From NCBI RefSeq assembly GCF_014656075.1, contig NZ_BNBS01000004.1:62001-126000 (forward strand): a stretch of 64,000 nt of DNA. Reading direction: 5' to 3'. Below, in pieces: positions 29,626 through 43,142 of the stretch. This DNA comes from Streptomyces hydrogenans. Lineage in GTDB: Bacteria; Actinomycetota; Actinomycetes; Streptomycetales; Streptomycetaceae. Both the position numbers and the translations under genes were made by a program. The notes beneath the pieces are model-generated. The model was not told the DNA's origin, made no database searches, and saw nothing but the letters and a program-made list of their open reading frames with translations. Position 1 is the stretch's first letter. Each line of letters starts with the position of its first letter.

Positions 29626-30907
29626 TCTTCGCAGCCTCGGTGATCGCGGCCGCGACCTGCTCGGGCGTCTTCTTGCCCGCTATGAGGTCGGCGACGCTGT
29701 CGTTGACCTCCTGGCCGACCGCCGGCGGGTACGCCTGGTCGAGGAAGAGCTGGAAGCCCGTCGCCTTGACCAGGGCCTCGGCCACCACCTTCTTGTTGGT
29801 GTCGGTGAGCTGGCTCTCCGCACCCTTGACCACGGGCAGGTAGCCGTTGGAGGCGAGGAGCTTGGACTCGTTGTCGAGGACGAAGAACTTCAGGAAGTCC
29901 AGTGCCTCCTTCGGAGCGCCCTTGCGCAGCGCGAAGCCGCCGCCACCGCCGAACACCTCGGTCGCCTGTCCCACACCGCCGTCGACCGTCGGGAAGGGGA
30001 AGAAGCCCAGGTCCGCTCCGAGGTCGGCGCCCGCGTCCTTCTGCACCGACGGTCCCCACTGGCCCATCAGCTCCATGGCGGCCTTGCCGTTGCCCATGGA
30101 CGCGGCCTGGCCGCCCGGGGTGGCGTACCCGGCTCCGAGGAAGCCCGGCTGGAACGGCTGGAGGTCGACGAGCTCCTTGAGGTGGGCGCCCGCCTTGACG
30201 AAGCCGGGGTCGGTGAAGTCCTTGGAGGTCGCGGCCTTCTGGAGGGCGGGGAGGCCGGCGACGCGCATCGCGAGGTAGGCCCAGTAGTAGTGGCCCGGCC
30301 ACTTCTCCTTGCCCGCGAGCGCGATCGGGGTGACGCCCGCGGCCTTGAGCTTCCTGACGGCGCCGAGGAACTCGGCCCAGGTGGCGGGCGGAGCGGCGAT
30401 GCCCGCCTTGGCGAAGAGCTTCTTGTTGTACCAGAAGCCGACCATGCCGATGTCGTACGGGACTCCGTAGGTCCGGCCGTCGATCTGGTAGGCCTGGAGC
30501 GAGACCGGCGTGAGCTTGCCCGACCAGTCGAGCAGGTCGGTGATGTCCTCGACGAGGCCCGCGTCGACCTGCTGCTGCAGCACGCCGCCGCCCCAGGTCT
30601 GGTAGACGTCGGGGAGCTTGCCCGAGGAGGTGGTGGCGGTCAGCTTGGACTTGAACGCCTCGTTCTCCAGCGAGGTCGTGTTGATCGCGATCTTCGGGTG
30701 CGCCTTCGTGAACGCCGTGGAGATCTCCGGAAAGAGGGACTTGCCCGGCTCCGTCGTGGCGATGTTCCACCAGTCGAACGTCACCTTGCCGTCGGCCGCC
30801 CCGCCGCCCGATCCACCGGACCCACAGGCCGCCGTCATGGACACGGACAGTGCGGCCATGCCGGCGAGCGTCAGGAAGCTGCGCCGGCTCGGGGTGGTGC
30901 TGGCCAT
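29618..30907 (-). CDS. bxlE: Sugar-binding lipoprotein of a xylo-oligosaccharide ABC transporter (BxlE type)
   Basis: A 429-residue family-1 solute-binding protein. It carries a twin-Arg-containing signal (MASTTPSRRSFLTLAGMAA) and a lipobox-like end, SMTAACGSGG, so it is likely a lipoprotein. The mature part has the extracellular sugar-binding fold, with LPDVYQTWGGG and VPYDIGMVGFWYNK. It is the first gene of the nine-gene operon and diverges from the LacI repressor, as in bxl loci. GGAGG lies 4 bases before ATG. Its ligand is inferred to be xylobiose or xylotriose, not shown. Confidence 0.87.
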   Translation of the reverse strand: MASTTPSRRSFLTLAGMAALSVSMTAACGSGGSGGGAADGKVTFDWWNIATTEPGKSLFPEISTAFTKAHPKIAINTTSLENEAFKSKLTATTSSGKLPDVYQTWGGGVLQQQVDAGLVEDITDLLDWSGKLTPVSLQAYQIDGRTYGVPYDIGMVGFWYNKKLFAKAGIAAPPATWAEFLGAVRKLKAAGVTPIALAGKEKWPGHYYWAYLAMRVAGLPALQKAATSKDFTDPGFVKAGAHLKELVDLQPFQPGFLGAGYATPGGQAASMGNGKAAMELMGQWGPSVQKDAGADLGADLGFFPFPTVDGGVGQATEVFGGGGGFALRKGAPKEALDFLKFFVLDNESKLLASNGYLPVVKGAESQLTDTNKKVVAEALVKATGFQLFLDQAYPPAVGQEVNDSVADLIAGKKTPEQVAAAITEAAKSA

Positions 30908-30930
30908 GGGACCTCCATGAGGGGGATGCG

Positions 30931-30960
30931 CTCGAAAATTTTTCGAAAGACTCTCGAATT
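30931..30960. promoter_or_regulatory. CGAAA/TTTCG-rich operator in front of the xylan operon
   Basis: On the minus strand this holds overlapping palindromic elements, including AGTCTTTCGAAAAATTTTCG. Related sequences occur upstream of the LacI gene (31068-31093) and of the GH10-CBM13 gene (35978-35993). It lies downstream of the probable start site, suggesting a roadblock operator for the divergent LacI protein. Confidence 0.65.
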
Positions 30961-30973
30961 ACGTGGTGCCATA

Positions 30974-31001
30974 AACTAGGAACGACGGACAGCACGGTCA
31001 A
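30974..31001 (-). promoter_or_regulatory. Probable promoter of the xylan operon
   Basis: On the minus strand TTGACC (30996-31001) is followed after 16 bases by TAGTTT (30974-30979), a fair sigma-HrdB-type promoter about 65 bases upstream of the binding-protein start. Confidence 0.5.
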
Positions 31002-31047
31002 GACTTCTCACCGATTTATCTCGGAAACCCCGCTGCAACACGGGTCT

Positions 31048-31093
31048 TGACAGGCCGTCACGTCACCAAGAAACTCTTCGAAAGTTTGCGAAA
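31048..31093 (+). promoter_or_regulatory. Promoter/operator region of the LacI xylan regulator
   Basis: TTGACA at 31048-31053 is a consensus -35 box; the -10 is unclear. Immediately downstream, AAGAAACTCTTCGAAAG and TTTGCGAAA (31069-31093) repeat the CGAAA-type operator, suggesting autoregulation. Confidence 0.5.
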
Positions 31094-31134
31094 TCTGTCG
31101 TCGCACCGGCCGACGGCGTCGAAGAGGAGAGAAG

Positions 31135-32148
31135 TTGAGCGAGCAGCGGACGACTCTGGCGGTCATCGCCGCGGAGGCGGGGGTCTCCCAGGCCACCGTC
31201 TCCAAGGTGATCAACGGCCGCTCCGACGTCGCGCCCTCGACGCGCCGACGGATCGAGGCTCTGCTGCGATCCCACAACTACCTCCAGCCCGGACGGCAGA
31301 ACAGGACGCGCAGATCGGGCCTCGTCGACCTGATCATCGGCGGCCTGGACAGTGCCTGGGCGGTGGAGATCCTCCGCGGCGTCGAGGCCGAGTGCGCCGG
31401 CCGGGGCATCGGCACCGTCGTGTCGCTCGTCCTGCCGGGCGAGGCCACGCCGTCGAGCTGGTCCGCGGTGCCGGTCCAGCACCACAGCGACGGCGTCATC
31501 CTCGTCACCGCCTCCGTCACCGCGGCGCAGCGCGCCCAGGTCGAGCGGGGCGGGGTGGCGCTGGTCGTCATCGACCCGATCGACCTGCCGGACAACGGTG
31601 TGCCGAGTATCGGCGCGACCAACTGGGCCGGCGGACTCGCCGCCACCGAACACCTGCTTGAGCTGGGGCACCGCAGGATCGCCGCGATCGGCGGGCGCAA
31701 GGAGATGCTCTGCAGCCAGGCCCGCATCGACGGCTACCGGACGGCCCTGGAGCGGGCCGGGATCGAGTTCGACCGCGACCTCATCCGGTTCGGCGACTTC
31801 CAGCACGAAGGCGGATTCCGGTGCGCGCGCGAGCTGCTCGCCCTCCCCGAGCCGCCCACGGCCGTCTTCGCGGGCAGCGACCAGCAGGCGATGGGCGTCT
31901 ACGAGGCCGCTCGGCAGGCCGGGCTGAGCATCCCGCGGGACCTCAGCGTGGTCGGTTTCGACGACCTGCCGATGTGCGACTGGCTGTCGCCGCCGCTGAC
32001 GACGGTGCGTCAGCCGCTGGAGGAGATGGGCCGGCTCGCGGCTCGCACGCTCTTCCAGCTTCTGGAGGACCAGCCCCTGGTCAGCCCCCGGATGGAGCTG
32101 TCGACCGAACTCAAGGTCCGCGTCTCCACCGCCCCACCCCGTTCTTAG
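31135..32148 (+). CDS. LacI-family repressor of the xylan genes (BxlR type)
   Basis: The 337-residue protein has an N-terminal LacI helix-turn-helix (LAVIAAEAGVSQATVSKVIN) and a periplasmic-binding-like effector domain. The start is TTG 31135, supported by GAGGAG just upstream; no ATG or GTG fits. It is divergent from the xylo-oligosaccharide transporter operon and precedes GH3 by 10 bases, the same layout as characterised bxl repressor loci. It probably binds the CGAAA-type palindromes on both sides of its promoter and upstream of the GH10-CBM13 gene. The effector is presumably xylobiose or xylose. Confidence 0.88.
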   Translation: MSEQRTTLAVIAAEAGVSQATVSKVINGRSDVAPSTRRRIEALLRSHNYLQPGRQNRTRRSGLVDLIIGGLDSAWAVEILRGVEAECAGRGIGTVVSLVLPGEATPSSWSAVPVQHHSDGVILVTASVTAAQRAQVERGGVALVVIDPIDLPDNGVPSIGATNWAGGLAATEHLLELGHRRIAAIGGRKEMLCSQARIDGYRTALERAGIEFDRDLIRFGDFQHEGGFRCARELLALPEPPTAVFAGSDQQAMGVYEAARQAGLSIPRDLSVVGFDDLPMCDWLSPPLTTVRQPLEEMGRLAARTLFQLLEDQPLVSPRMELSTELKVRVSTAPPRS

Positions 32149-32158
32149 GAGCACCCCC

Positions 32159-34374
32159 GTGACCGAGCCTTGGCGTGACCCCCTCCTGCCCGCTGCCGTC
32201 CGAGTCGCCGATCTGCTGAGTCGGATGTCGCTGGAGGAGAAGGCGGGTCAACTCGCCGGCTTCTGGGCCCTGCCGTCCGATCCGGGAGCGCCGGTGGCGC
32301 CGATGGAGGACGATTCCGGCGAACCGGCGCCCGGCCTCGACGACATCATCGGGCAGGGTCTCGGCCAGCTCACCCGGGTGTTCGGGACGGCGCCGATCGC
32401 CGCGGAGACCGGCATGGAGCGGCTCGCCGCGCTCCAGACGCAGGTGACGAAGGCCGGCCGGTTCGGCATTCCGGCCCTCGCGCACGAGGAGTGTCTGACC
32501 GGGTTCATGACGCTCGGGGCCACGGTCTTCCCCGGGCCGCTCGCCTGGGGCGCGTCCTTCGATCCCGGGCTCGTGCGGCGGATGGCCGCCGCCATCGGCG
32601 ACGGGATGCGGCGGGTCGGCGTCCACCAGGGGCTCGCTCCGGTGCTCGACGTGGTCCGCGACTACCGGTGGGGCCGTACCGAGGAGTGCGTGGGCGAGGA
32701 CCCGTATCTCGTCGGCGCGATCGGCACCGCGTACGTCCAGGGTCTGGAGGGCGCGGGCATCGTGGCGACGCTCAAGCACTTCGCCGGGTACTCGTCCTCG
32801 CGCGGCGGCCGGAACATGGCCCCGGTCGCCGTGGGGCCGCGCGAGTTCGCCGACGTGCTGGTCGAGCCCTTCGTCCGGGCGCTGCGCGAGGGCGGTGCCA
32901 GGTCGGTGATGAACAGTTACACCGACGTGGACGGCGTCCCCGTCGCCGCCAACAAGCGGCTCCTCACCGGGCTCCTCAGGGACGAGCTCGGCTTCGACGG
33001 CACCGTCGTCGCCGACTACTACTCGGTCTCCTTCCTGGAGTCCCGGCACGGCGTCGCCGGATCGCGGGGCGCGGCCGGCGCGCTGGCGCTGACCGCCGGA
33101 ATCGACATCGAGCTGCCCACGGCCCGCTGTTACGGCGAGCCGCTGACCGCACTCGTCCGCTCGGGAGATCTGTCCGAGGCGCTCGTCGACCGGGCCGTGG
33201 AGCGGGTGCTGCTGCAGAAGGCCGAGCTCGGCCTGCTCGACCCCGACTGGGAACCCGTCAAGCCCGAGCCGGTCGACCTCGACCCGCCGGAGAACCGGGC
33301 GCTGGCCAGGATCCTGGCCGAGCGGTCCACGGTGCTGCTCGCCAACGACGGCATCCTGCCGCTGCGGCCGTGCCGGGTCGCGGTCACCGGGCCGTACGCG
33401 GACGATCCGCACGCCTTCCTCGGCTGCTACTCCTTCCCGAACCACGTCGCACTCCCCGGCGATCCCGGGGTGGAGATCCCGACGCTCGGCGAAGCGCTCG
33501 CCGCCGCCGGGTTCACGGTCACCGAGGAGGACCCGGAGGTGAACGTGCTGGTACTCGGCGACCGGGCCGGCATGTTCGGCCGGGGCACCTCGGGCGAGGG
33601 CTGCGACGCCGAGACCCTCGACCTGCCGGGCGACCAGGCCGCGCTCGCCGCCGAGGTCCTCGACTCCGGGGTGCCGACCGTCCTGGTCCTCGTCTCCGGA
33701 CGCCCCTACGCGCTCGGCTCGCTCGCCGACCGGGCGGCGGCCGTCGTCCAGGCCTTCTTCCCCGGCGAGGAGGGCGGGACGGCGCTGGCCCGGATCATCA
33801 GTGGGGCCGCAGAACCGGGCGGGCGGCTCCCCGTCTCCCTCCCCCGCCAGGTCGGCGGTCAGCCCGGCACCTACCTGCACTCGGCGTTGGGCGGTCCGAC
33901 CGACTGGAGCTCGGTGGACCCTACGCCGCTGTTCCCTTTCGGACACGGACTGAGCTGGACCAGCTTCGCCTACTCGGATCTCTCCGTGGATCCCGTCGCC
34001 GCGACGGACGGAGCCGTCTCCGTCGCGGTCACCGTGCGCAACGTGGGCGAGGTCACCGGGACGGAGGTGGTCCAGCTCTACCTGTCGGACCCCGAGGCGT
34101 CCGTCGTCCGGGCGAGACGCTGGCTCGCCGGATTCGGCAGGGTCGAGCTGCGGCCGGGCGAGGCCGCCCGGATCACCTTCTCCGTCCACGCCGACCGGAC
34201 CTCTTTCACCGGGATCGACCTGCGCAGGAGAGTGGAGCCCGGAGAGATCGGCGTGGCCGTCGGACGGTCCAGCGGCGATCTGCCGCTCCAGGGGTCCTTC
34301 ACCCTGCACGGCCCCGTACGTCACCCGGGGGCCGACCGGGTCCTGTCCGTCCCGGTCGAGATCGTGCCGGTGTC

Positions 34375-34378
<4 letters not shown>
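32159..34378 (+). CDS. bxlA: Intracellular GH3 beta-xylosidase (BxlA type)
   Basis: This 739-residue GH3 enzyme lacks a signal peptide. It has the N-terminal barrel with nucleophile Asp286 in GTVVADYYSV, the KHFAGYS motif, the alpha/beta sandwich and a C-terminal fibronectin-III-like domain (VRNVGEVTGTEVVQLYLSDP). Together these match bacterial intracellular beta-xylosidases of the BxlA type. GTG 32159 has GGAG 8 bases upstream. It follows the repressor and overlaps the GH43 gene, so imported xylobiose can be hydrolysed where it arrives. Confidence 0.9.
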
Positions 34379-37639
<3,261 letters not shown>

Positions 37640-37733
37640 CCTGCCACGGCGAAAGGGTGAACCGATGAAGACCTACGCTGCGGCAGCCCCCACCCCTCCA
37701 TAAGGACATCGCTGGTGGTCGCGGTCAGCCGTC

Positions 37734-38747
37734 GTGGTGGCGGCCCTCACGCTCGGCACGCTCGTAGTGGCGAGGCCGACGCCCGCCGAGGCGGCGACGG
37801 TGGACACCAACGCCTCGTACGTCCTGGTCAACCGCAACAGCGGCAAGGCGGTGGAGGTGCAGGGTGCCTCCACCGCCGACGGCGGCAACGTCGTCCAGTA
37901 CACCGACTGGGGCGGGGTCAACCAGCAATGGCAGATGGTCAAGCTGTCGTCCGGTGGCGGAGCCTGCGGCAGCGCCCCGACTCTGACCAGCGGTACACAC
38001 ACGATTCGGAGCAGCGGCAAGAGCCGCAGCTTCATCCTCAGGGTTCCCGCCGGCTACGACAACGCCCGTCCCTACCGGCTGATCTTCGCGTTCCACTGGC
38101 GGGGCGGAACCGCCGGCGAAGTCGCCTCGGGCGGAACGAGCGGAAACGCCTGGTCCTACTACGGTCAGCAGGAACAGTCGGACAACAGCGCGATCCTCGT
38201 CGCCCCCCAGGGCCTCGGCAACGGCTGGGCCAACTCGGGCGGTGAGGACGTCACCTTCGTCGACGACATGATCCGGCGCATCGAAGGCGGCCTCTGTGTC
38301 AACACGGCGCAGCGCTTCGCCACGGGGTTCAGCCGGGGCGGCGGCATGAGCTGCGCACTCGCATGCAGCCGGTCGAACGTCTCCAGGGCTGTCACGGTCA
38401 TCTCCGGCGGCGAGATCAGCGGGTGCAGCGGCGGCACCCAGCCCATCGCCCACTCCGGAATCCACGGCATCGGCGACTCCGTCCTCGACGTCGTGCAGGG
38501 ACGGTCCCTGCGCGACAGGTTCGTCCGCGCCAACGGCTGCACTCCGCAGAGCCCGCGCGAACCCGCGCCGGGCAGCCGGACGCACATCACCACCACCTGC
38601 TCCGGCTGCCGTGTCGGGTACCCGGTCCAATGGGCCGCGTTCGACGGAGGCCACATCCCCGGTCCGGTCGACGGCTCCTCCGGCGAGAGCGGCGTCGCGA
38701 CCTGGACCAAGGGAGAGGTCTGGAGGTTCTTCGCACAGTTCCAGTGA
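37734..38747 (+). CDS. Secreted feruloyl/acetylxylan esterase-like protein with one ricin repeat; 5' end irregular
   Basis: From GTG 37734 the 337-residue protein has a short hydrophobic leader (VVAALTLGTLVVARPTPAEA), a single ricin-type repeat (about 22-70) and a CE1/PHB-depolymerase-like esterase domain. The serine motif is GFSRGGG and a His lies in FDGGHIPG. Such enzymes remove ferulate or acetate from xylan. The leader lacks the positively charged start of a signal peptide. In the same frame, ATG 37665 begins MKTYAAAAPTPP and hits TAA at 37701; the codons after it, RWWSRSA, look like the missing n-region. Either a nonsense mutation disabled secretion, or the start is non-canonical. Confidence 0.75.
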   Translation: MVAALTLGTLVVARPTPAEAATVDTNASYVLVNRNSGKAVEVQGASTADGGNVVQYTDWGGVNQQWQMVKLSSGGGACGSAPTLTSGTHTIRSSGKSRSFILRVPAGYDNARPYRLIFAFHWRGGTAGEVASGGTSGNAWSYYGQQEQSDNSAILVAPQGLGNGWANSGGEDVTFVDDMIRRIEGGLCVNTAQRFATGFSRGGGMSCALACSRSNVSRAVTVISGGEISGCSGGTQPIAHSGIHGIGDSVLDVVQGRSLRDRFVRANGCTPQSPREPAPGSRTHITTTCSGCRVGYPVQWAAFDGGHIPGPVDGSSGESGVATWTKGEVWRFFAQFQ

Positions 38748-38762
38748 CACGCCCGCACCAGC

Positions 38763-38793
38763 GAGGGGAGCCAGGATGATCCTGGCTCCCCTC
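38763..38793. terminator. Bidirectional hairpin terminator
   Basis: A 14-bp perfect inverted repeat (GAGGGGAGCCAGGA / TCCTGGCTCCCCTC, 3-base loop) separates the convergent esterase and araD genes. Confidence 0.85.
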
Positions 38794-38800
38794 CGTGCGG

Positions 38801-39514
38801 TCAGACGGAGGGAGAATTGCCGTAGTAGGCGTCCGGGCCGTGCTTGCGTGTGAAGTGGCGGTCCAGGAGGTGCTGCGGAGGCTCGACCGTGCCCAGCGCG
38901 ATGGTGTGGAGGGCCATCTCGGCCACCGCCTCGCAGATGATGCCGTGCTCCAGGGAGGCGGTGGCGTCGGCGCCCCAGGTGAAGGGGCCGTGGTGGGCGA
39001 CCAGGGCACCGGGGACCTCGCGGGCCCGGGTGTCGTCACGGCCCAACAGGTCCACGATGACCTGGCCGGTGTTGTACTCGTAGTCCGTGGCGCACTGCTG
39101 GGGGGTGAGGGCCGCGGTGACGGGGACGGGACCGTTGAAGGTGTCCGCATGGGTGGTGCCGAGCACCGGTATCGGACGCCGGGCCTGGGCGAAGGCGACG
39201 GCGTGGGTGGAGTGCGTGTGGGTCACGCCTCCGATGGACGGGAAGGCCAGGTAGAGGCTGCGGTGCGTCTCCGTGTCGGTGGACGGTCGCAGGTGGCCCT
39301 CCACGACGCTTCCGTCGGACAGTGAGACGACGACCAGGTCCTCCTCGCTCAGCACGTCGTAGGCCACACCCGAGGGCTTGATGACGAAGACGCCGGCCTC
39401 CCGGTCGACTCCGCTCACGTTGCCCCAGGTGAGGGTGGCCAGACCGGCCCGGGGGATGCGGAGGTTGGCCTCCAGCACCTCCCGGCGCAGTTCCTTGGAG
39501 ACGGCGGTGGTCAC
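38801..39514 (-). CDS. araD: L-ribulose-5-phosphate 4-epimerase
   Basis: The 237-residue class II aldolase-fold enzyme converts L-ribulose 5-phosphate to D-xylulose 5-phosphate. Family signatures are TLTWGNVSGVDRE and IKPSGVAYD; the zinc ligands lie in THTHSTHA and a later His in HHGPFTWG. GTG 39514 was chosen because GGAG lies 6 bases upstream and the protein then aligns with AraD starts. A longer start at GTG 39562 would overlap the araA stop (GTGA). It is the last gene of araBAD. Confidence 0.94.
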   Translation of the reverse strand: MTTAVSKELRREVLEANLRIPRAGLATLTWGNVSGVDREAGVFVIKPSGVAYDVLSEEDLVVVSLSDGSVVEGHLRPSTDTETHRSLYLAFPSIGGVTHTHSTHAVAFAQARRPIPVLGTTHADTFNGPVPVTAALTPQQCATDYEYNTGQVIVDLLGRDDTRAREVPGALVAHHGPFTWGADATASLEHGIICEAVAEMALHTIALGTVEPPQHLLDRHFTRKHGPDAYYGNSPSV

Positions 39515-39558
39515 GGAGGGCTCCGTCCTCGTGGGGATGGATGGGGTGGCGGGGGTGC

Positions 39559-41067
39559 TCACAGGCTCTGGGCCAGACGGTGGTACGCCTGGTTCCAGCG
39601 CAGTTCGCGCGTGAAGGTCCGGACGGTGGTGTCCTCGTCGATGACGGCGAGTTCGGTCCGCAGCATCTCGGCGAGGTCTTCGAGCTCCTCGCCGCCGAGG
39701 GCGGTGGTCAGGACGGTGTGGTGCGGTGCTCCGGCCGTCAGCCAGGCCTCGGTGGAGGTGCGGAGATCGGGGCGGGGGCGCCAGACGGCCCGGGCGACGG
39801 GGAGCTTGGGCAGCGGCTCGGGCGGAGCGACGACGTCGATGTGGTTGGCGACGAGGCGGAACCGGTCGCCCATGTCGGCGAGACCGACGACGACGGCCGG
39901 ACCGGGATCCGCGTCGAAGACGAGTCGGACCGGGTCCTCGCGTCCGCCGATCCCGAGCGCGTGGATCTCGCAGCTGGGCGTGGCCGTCGTGAGGGAGGGG
40001 CAGACCTCCAGCATGTGGGCGCCGAGGATGAGTTCCCGGCCTGGCGTGAGGTCGTACGTGTAGTCCTCCATGAAGGAGGTGCCGCCGGGCAGGCCGTGGG
40101 CCATCGCCTTCAGCGCGCGCAGCAGGGTGGAGGTCTTCCAGTCCCCTTCGCCGCCGAAGCCGTAGCCGTCCGCCATCAGGCGCTGCACGGCGAGGCCGGG
40201 CAGCTGGCGCAGGCCCCCGAGATCCTCGAAGTTGGTGGTGAAGGCGCGGAACCCGCCTTCCGTGAGGAAGGTGCGCAGACCCGCTTCGACGCGGGCGGCG
40301 TAGCGCAGGGATTCGTGGCGCTCGCCGCCGGGCCGCAGCTCTGGCGTGAGGGCGTAGAGGTCCTGGTACTCCTTGACGAGGGCGGTGACGGTGTCCTCTT
40401 CGGTGGCGTCGACCACGGCGACGAGGTCGTTGACGCCGTACGTGTTGACCGAGACCCCGAACCGCAGCTGCGCCTCGACCTTGTCGCCCTCGGTGACGGC
40501 GACGTCGCGCATGTTGTCGCCGAACCTGGCGAGTTTGAGGGTGGTGAGTTCGGAGCGGCCGACGGCGGCGCGGGCCCAGCCGGCGATGCGGTCGACGACG
40601 TCGGGGGCGGAGACGTGGCCGGCCACGGTCTTGCGCGGGACACCGAGGCGGGTCTGGACGAAGCCGAACTCGCGGTCGCCGTGGGCGGCCTGGTTCAGGT
40701 TCATGAAGTCCATGTCGATGGTGGACCAGGGCAGTTGGCGGTTGGCCTGGGTGTGCAGGTGGAGCAGGGGCTTGCTCAGGGCGTCGAGGCCGGCGATCCA
40801 CATCTTGGCCGGGGAGAAGGTGTGCATCCAGGCGATGAGGCCGATGCAGCGGTCGTCGGCGTTGGCCTCCAGGCAGATCGCGCGGATGGCGGCCGCGTCG
40901 GTGAGGACCGGCTTCCACACCACGCGGACGGTCATCCGGGGCTGCCCGGCGAGGGTGCCGCAGATGGCACGGGACTGGTCGGAGACCTGGGCCAGGGTGT
41001 CGTCGCCGTAGAGGGCCTGGCTGCCGGTGAGAAACCAGATCTCGCGGTCGGGCTGGGCGAGCGTCAT
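39559..41067 (-). CDS. araA: L-arabinose isomerase
   Basis: This 502-residue enzyme (the family is usually about 500) converts L-arabinose to L-ribulose. It starts [17 protein letters not shown], the conserved N-terminus, and has TNFEDLGGL and [12 protein letters not shown], which include the catalytic Glu residues and metal ligands. It lies between araB and araD on the minus strand, 65 bases after araB. Confidence 0.96.
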   Translation of the reverse strand: MTLAQPDREIWFLTGSQALYGDDTLAQVSDQSRAICGTLAGQPRMTVRVVWKPVLTDAAAIRAICLEANADDRCIGLIAWMHTFSPAKMWIAGLDALSKPLLHLHTQANRQLPWSTIDMDFMNLNQAAHGDREFGFVQTRLGVPRKTVAGHVSAPDVVDRIAGWARAAVGRSELTTLKLARFGDNMRDVAVTEGDKVEAQLRFGVSVNTYGVNDLVAVVDATEEDTVTALVKEYQDLYALTPELRPGGERHESLRYAARVEAGLRTFLTEGGFRAFTTNFEDLGGLRQLPGLAVQRLMADGYGFGGEGDWKTSTLLRALKAMAHGLPGGTSFMEDYTYDLTPGRELILGAHMLEVCPSLTTATPSCEIHALGIGGREDPVRLVFDADPGPAVVVGLADMGDRFRLVANHIDVVAPPEPLPKLPVARAVWRPRPDLRTSTEAWLTAGAPHHTVLTTALGGEELEDLAEMLRTELAVIDEDTTVRTFTRELRWNQAYHRLAQSL

Positions 41068-41132
41068 GTCGGGTGTGCTCCTCGGAGGTGCTGGGTCGGA
41101 GAGTTCGGGCCTACGGGGGGAGGCGGGCCCGG

Positions 41133-42839
41133 TCAGTCGGTGGTGGCGGCGCGTGCGGTGTTGCGGATCCGTCGCAGGCGGTGCAGGAGGAGGTCTGCTC
41201 CGGTACCGAAGTGGTCGTGCAGGGCGCGGTACTCCTGGAACAGCGCGTCGTAGGCGTCCGCCCGTGCGGGGTCGGGCACGTACGCATGGCGCTGGACGCC
41301 GCCCATGACGGCGGCGGCGGAGCGGACGTCGGGGTGGGCGCCCGCGGCGACGGCGGCGTGGATGGCGGAGCCGAGCGCCGGCCCCTGCTCGGAGGTGCCG
41401 AGGGACACGGGCCGGCGCAGCACGTCGGCGTAGATCCGCATGAGCAGCGTGTTCTTCCTCAGTCCACCGGTGACGATGAACTCCTCGACCGGGATCCCGG
41501 CGTTCTCGAAGGTCTCGACGATCATCCGGGTGCCGTAGACGGTGGATTCGAGCAGGGCCCGGTAGACGTCCTCGGGCCGGGTGTCGAGGGTGAGGCCGGC
41601 GATGACCCCGGAGAGGTGGTGGTCGACCAGGGTGGAGCGGTTGCCGTTCATCCAGTCCAGGGCGACCAGCCCGTGCGCGCCGACCGGCTGGTCCGCGGCC
41701 TTGCGGGTCAGGAGCTGGTGGAGGTCCTCGCCCGATGCCTCGGCCTCGGCGCGGTAGTGGTCCGGGACGCCCTGGCGGAGCCACCAGGCGAAGATGTCGC
41801 CGACCGCGCTCTGACCGGCCTCGTAACCGTAGGCACCCTCGACGACGCCTCCGTCGACGACCCCGCAGATGCCGGGGACTTCGGCGAGTGTGGCGCCGTT
41901 GAGTACGTGGCAGGTGGAGGTGCCCATGATGGCGAGCATCCGGCCGTTCTCCACGGCTCCCGCCGCGGGTGCGGCCACGTGGGCGTCGACATTGCCCGCC
42001 GCGACGGCGATGCCCTCGGGGAGACCGGTCCAGTGGGCGGCCCGGCTGCTCAGGGTGCCGACACGGGAGCCCAGCGGGGAGAGGGGATGCTCCAGGCGAG
42101 TGGCGGGGAAGTCGGCGAAGTCCGGGTGTAGTCCGGCGAGGAAGTCGGGCGAGGGGTAGGTCCCGTCCTGATGGATGCCTTTGTAGCCGGCTGTGCAGGT
42201 GTTGCGGGACTCGGTGCCGGTCAGCTGCCAGACGATCCAGTCGGCCGCCTCGATCCAGCGGGCGCAGGCGGCGTAGACGGCCGGGTCCTCTTCCAGGACC
42301 TGCAGGGCCTTGGCGTACTGCCACTCGGCGGAGATCTTGCCTCCGTACCGTGCGATCCACTTCTCGCCGCGTGCGTGAGCGAGGGCGTTGATGCGGTCGG
42401 CCTGGGGCTGGGCCGCGTGGTGCTTCCACAGTTTGGGCCAGGCGTGCGGTCGGTCGGCCCACTCGGGCGTCAGGGCGAGCGGGGTGCCGTCCGGGGCGGT
42501 CGGCAGAACCGTGCAGGCGGTGAAGTCGGTGGCGATGCCGATGACGCGGGCCGGGTCGATTCCGGCGTCGGCGAGCGCCGCCGGAACGGCGGTGCGCAGG
42601 ACATCGCGCCAGTCCTCGGGGTGCTGTAGGGCCCAGTCGGGGGGCAGGGGGGCGCCGGCGGAGGGGAGGCGGTCCTCGATGACCGCGTGGCGGTACTCGT
42701 GGACCGCCGAACCGAGCTCTGCGCCGTCCCGGACCCTGACCACGACGGCGCGCCCCGAGAGGGTGCCGAAATCGACTCCGATGGTGCATGCCTCGGGGTG
42801 GTGAGGGGCTGCGGGGCCGGAAGGGATGTGTGTGGTCAC
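41133..42839 (-). CDS. araB: L-ribulokinase
   Basis: A 568-residue FGGY-family kinase starting at [19 protein letters not shown] is the N-terminal ATP-site motif, and the C-terminal FGGY signature region contains [20 protein letters not shown]. It phosphorylates L-ribulose. It is the first gene of araBAD; the upstream region holds two LacI-type operators, so expression is probably repressed without arabinose. Confidence 0.95.
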   Translation of the reverse strand: MTTHIPSGPAAPHHPEACTIGVDFGTLSGRAVVVRVRDGAELGSAVHEYRHAVIEDRLPSAGAPLPPDWALQHPEDWRDVLRTAVPAALADAGIDPARVIGIATDFTACTVLPTAPDGTPLALTPEWADRPHAWPKLWKHHAAQPQADRINALAHARGEKWIARYGGKISAEWQYAKALQVLEEDPAVYAACARWIEAADWIVWQLTGTESRNTCTAGYKGIHQDGTYPSPDFLAGLHPDFADFPATRLEHPLSPLGSRVGTLSSRAAHWTGLPEGIAVAAGNVDAHVAAPAAGAVENGRMLAIMGTSTCHVLNGATLAEVPGICGVVDGGVVEGAYGYEAGQSAVGDIFAWWLRQGVPDHYRAEAEASGEDLHQLLTRKAADQPVGAHGLVALDWMNGNRSTLVDHHLSGVIAGLTLDTRPEDVYRALLESTVYGTRMIVETFENAGIPVEEFIVTGGLRKNTLLMRIYADVLRRPVSLGTSEQGPALGSAIHAAVAAGAHPDVRSAAAVMGGVQRHAYVPDPARADAYDALFQEYRALHDHFGTGADLLLHRLRRIRNTARAATTD

Positions 42840-42884
42840 GATGCGGTCTCTCTCGTCATGAACAGGGCCAGAGGAGCACCCTGA

Positions 42885-42900
42885 TTGTTAACGCTCACAA
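42885..42900. promoter_or_regulatory. Arabinose-type operator 1 upstream of araB
   Basis: TTGTTAACGCTCACAA, a near-palindrome matching the TGTGAGCG(C/T)TAACA group in reverse, lies 46 bases before the araB start. A consensus minus-strand -35 (TTGACA, 42930-42935) is upstream. Confidence 0.75.
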
Positions 42901-42962
42901 TTGACTTGGACAAGAGTTGCGTGCAGTTCTGTCAAACTTTCGGCAAGAAGAGGGGCTCTGAA

Positions 42963-42974
42963 GTGAGCGCTCAC
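42963..42974. promoter_or_regulatory. Arabinose-type operator 2 upstream of araB
   Basis: GTGAGCGCTCAC is a perfect 12-bp palindrome with the same core as the other LacI sites, about 75 bases from operator 1. A repression loop or cooperative binding is possible. Confidence 0.6.
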
Positions 42975-43100
42975 CTGGCTACCAGAGTCAGCTTCGGCGT
43001 CTCGACCGGCCCGGCGGGAGGGCTGAGCGGACGGAACGGTCGACGGAGCGCTGGCGCGGGCGGACCGACGCGCGTGCGCCGCCGGACGCCAGACATCAGG

Positions 43101-43142
43101 CGGCAGGCGGCAGACGGCAGACGGCAGACGGCAGACGGCAGC
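43101..43142. repeat. Tandem repeat of a 7-base unit (CGGCAGA)x6
   Basis: Six head-to-tail copies of CGGCAG plus a variable last base. It is followed at 43157-43182 by two perfect copies and one partial copy of ACAGCAGAT. No gene is supported in this part of the 412-base araB-repressor gap. Confidence 0.85.
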
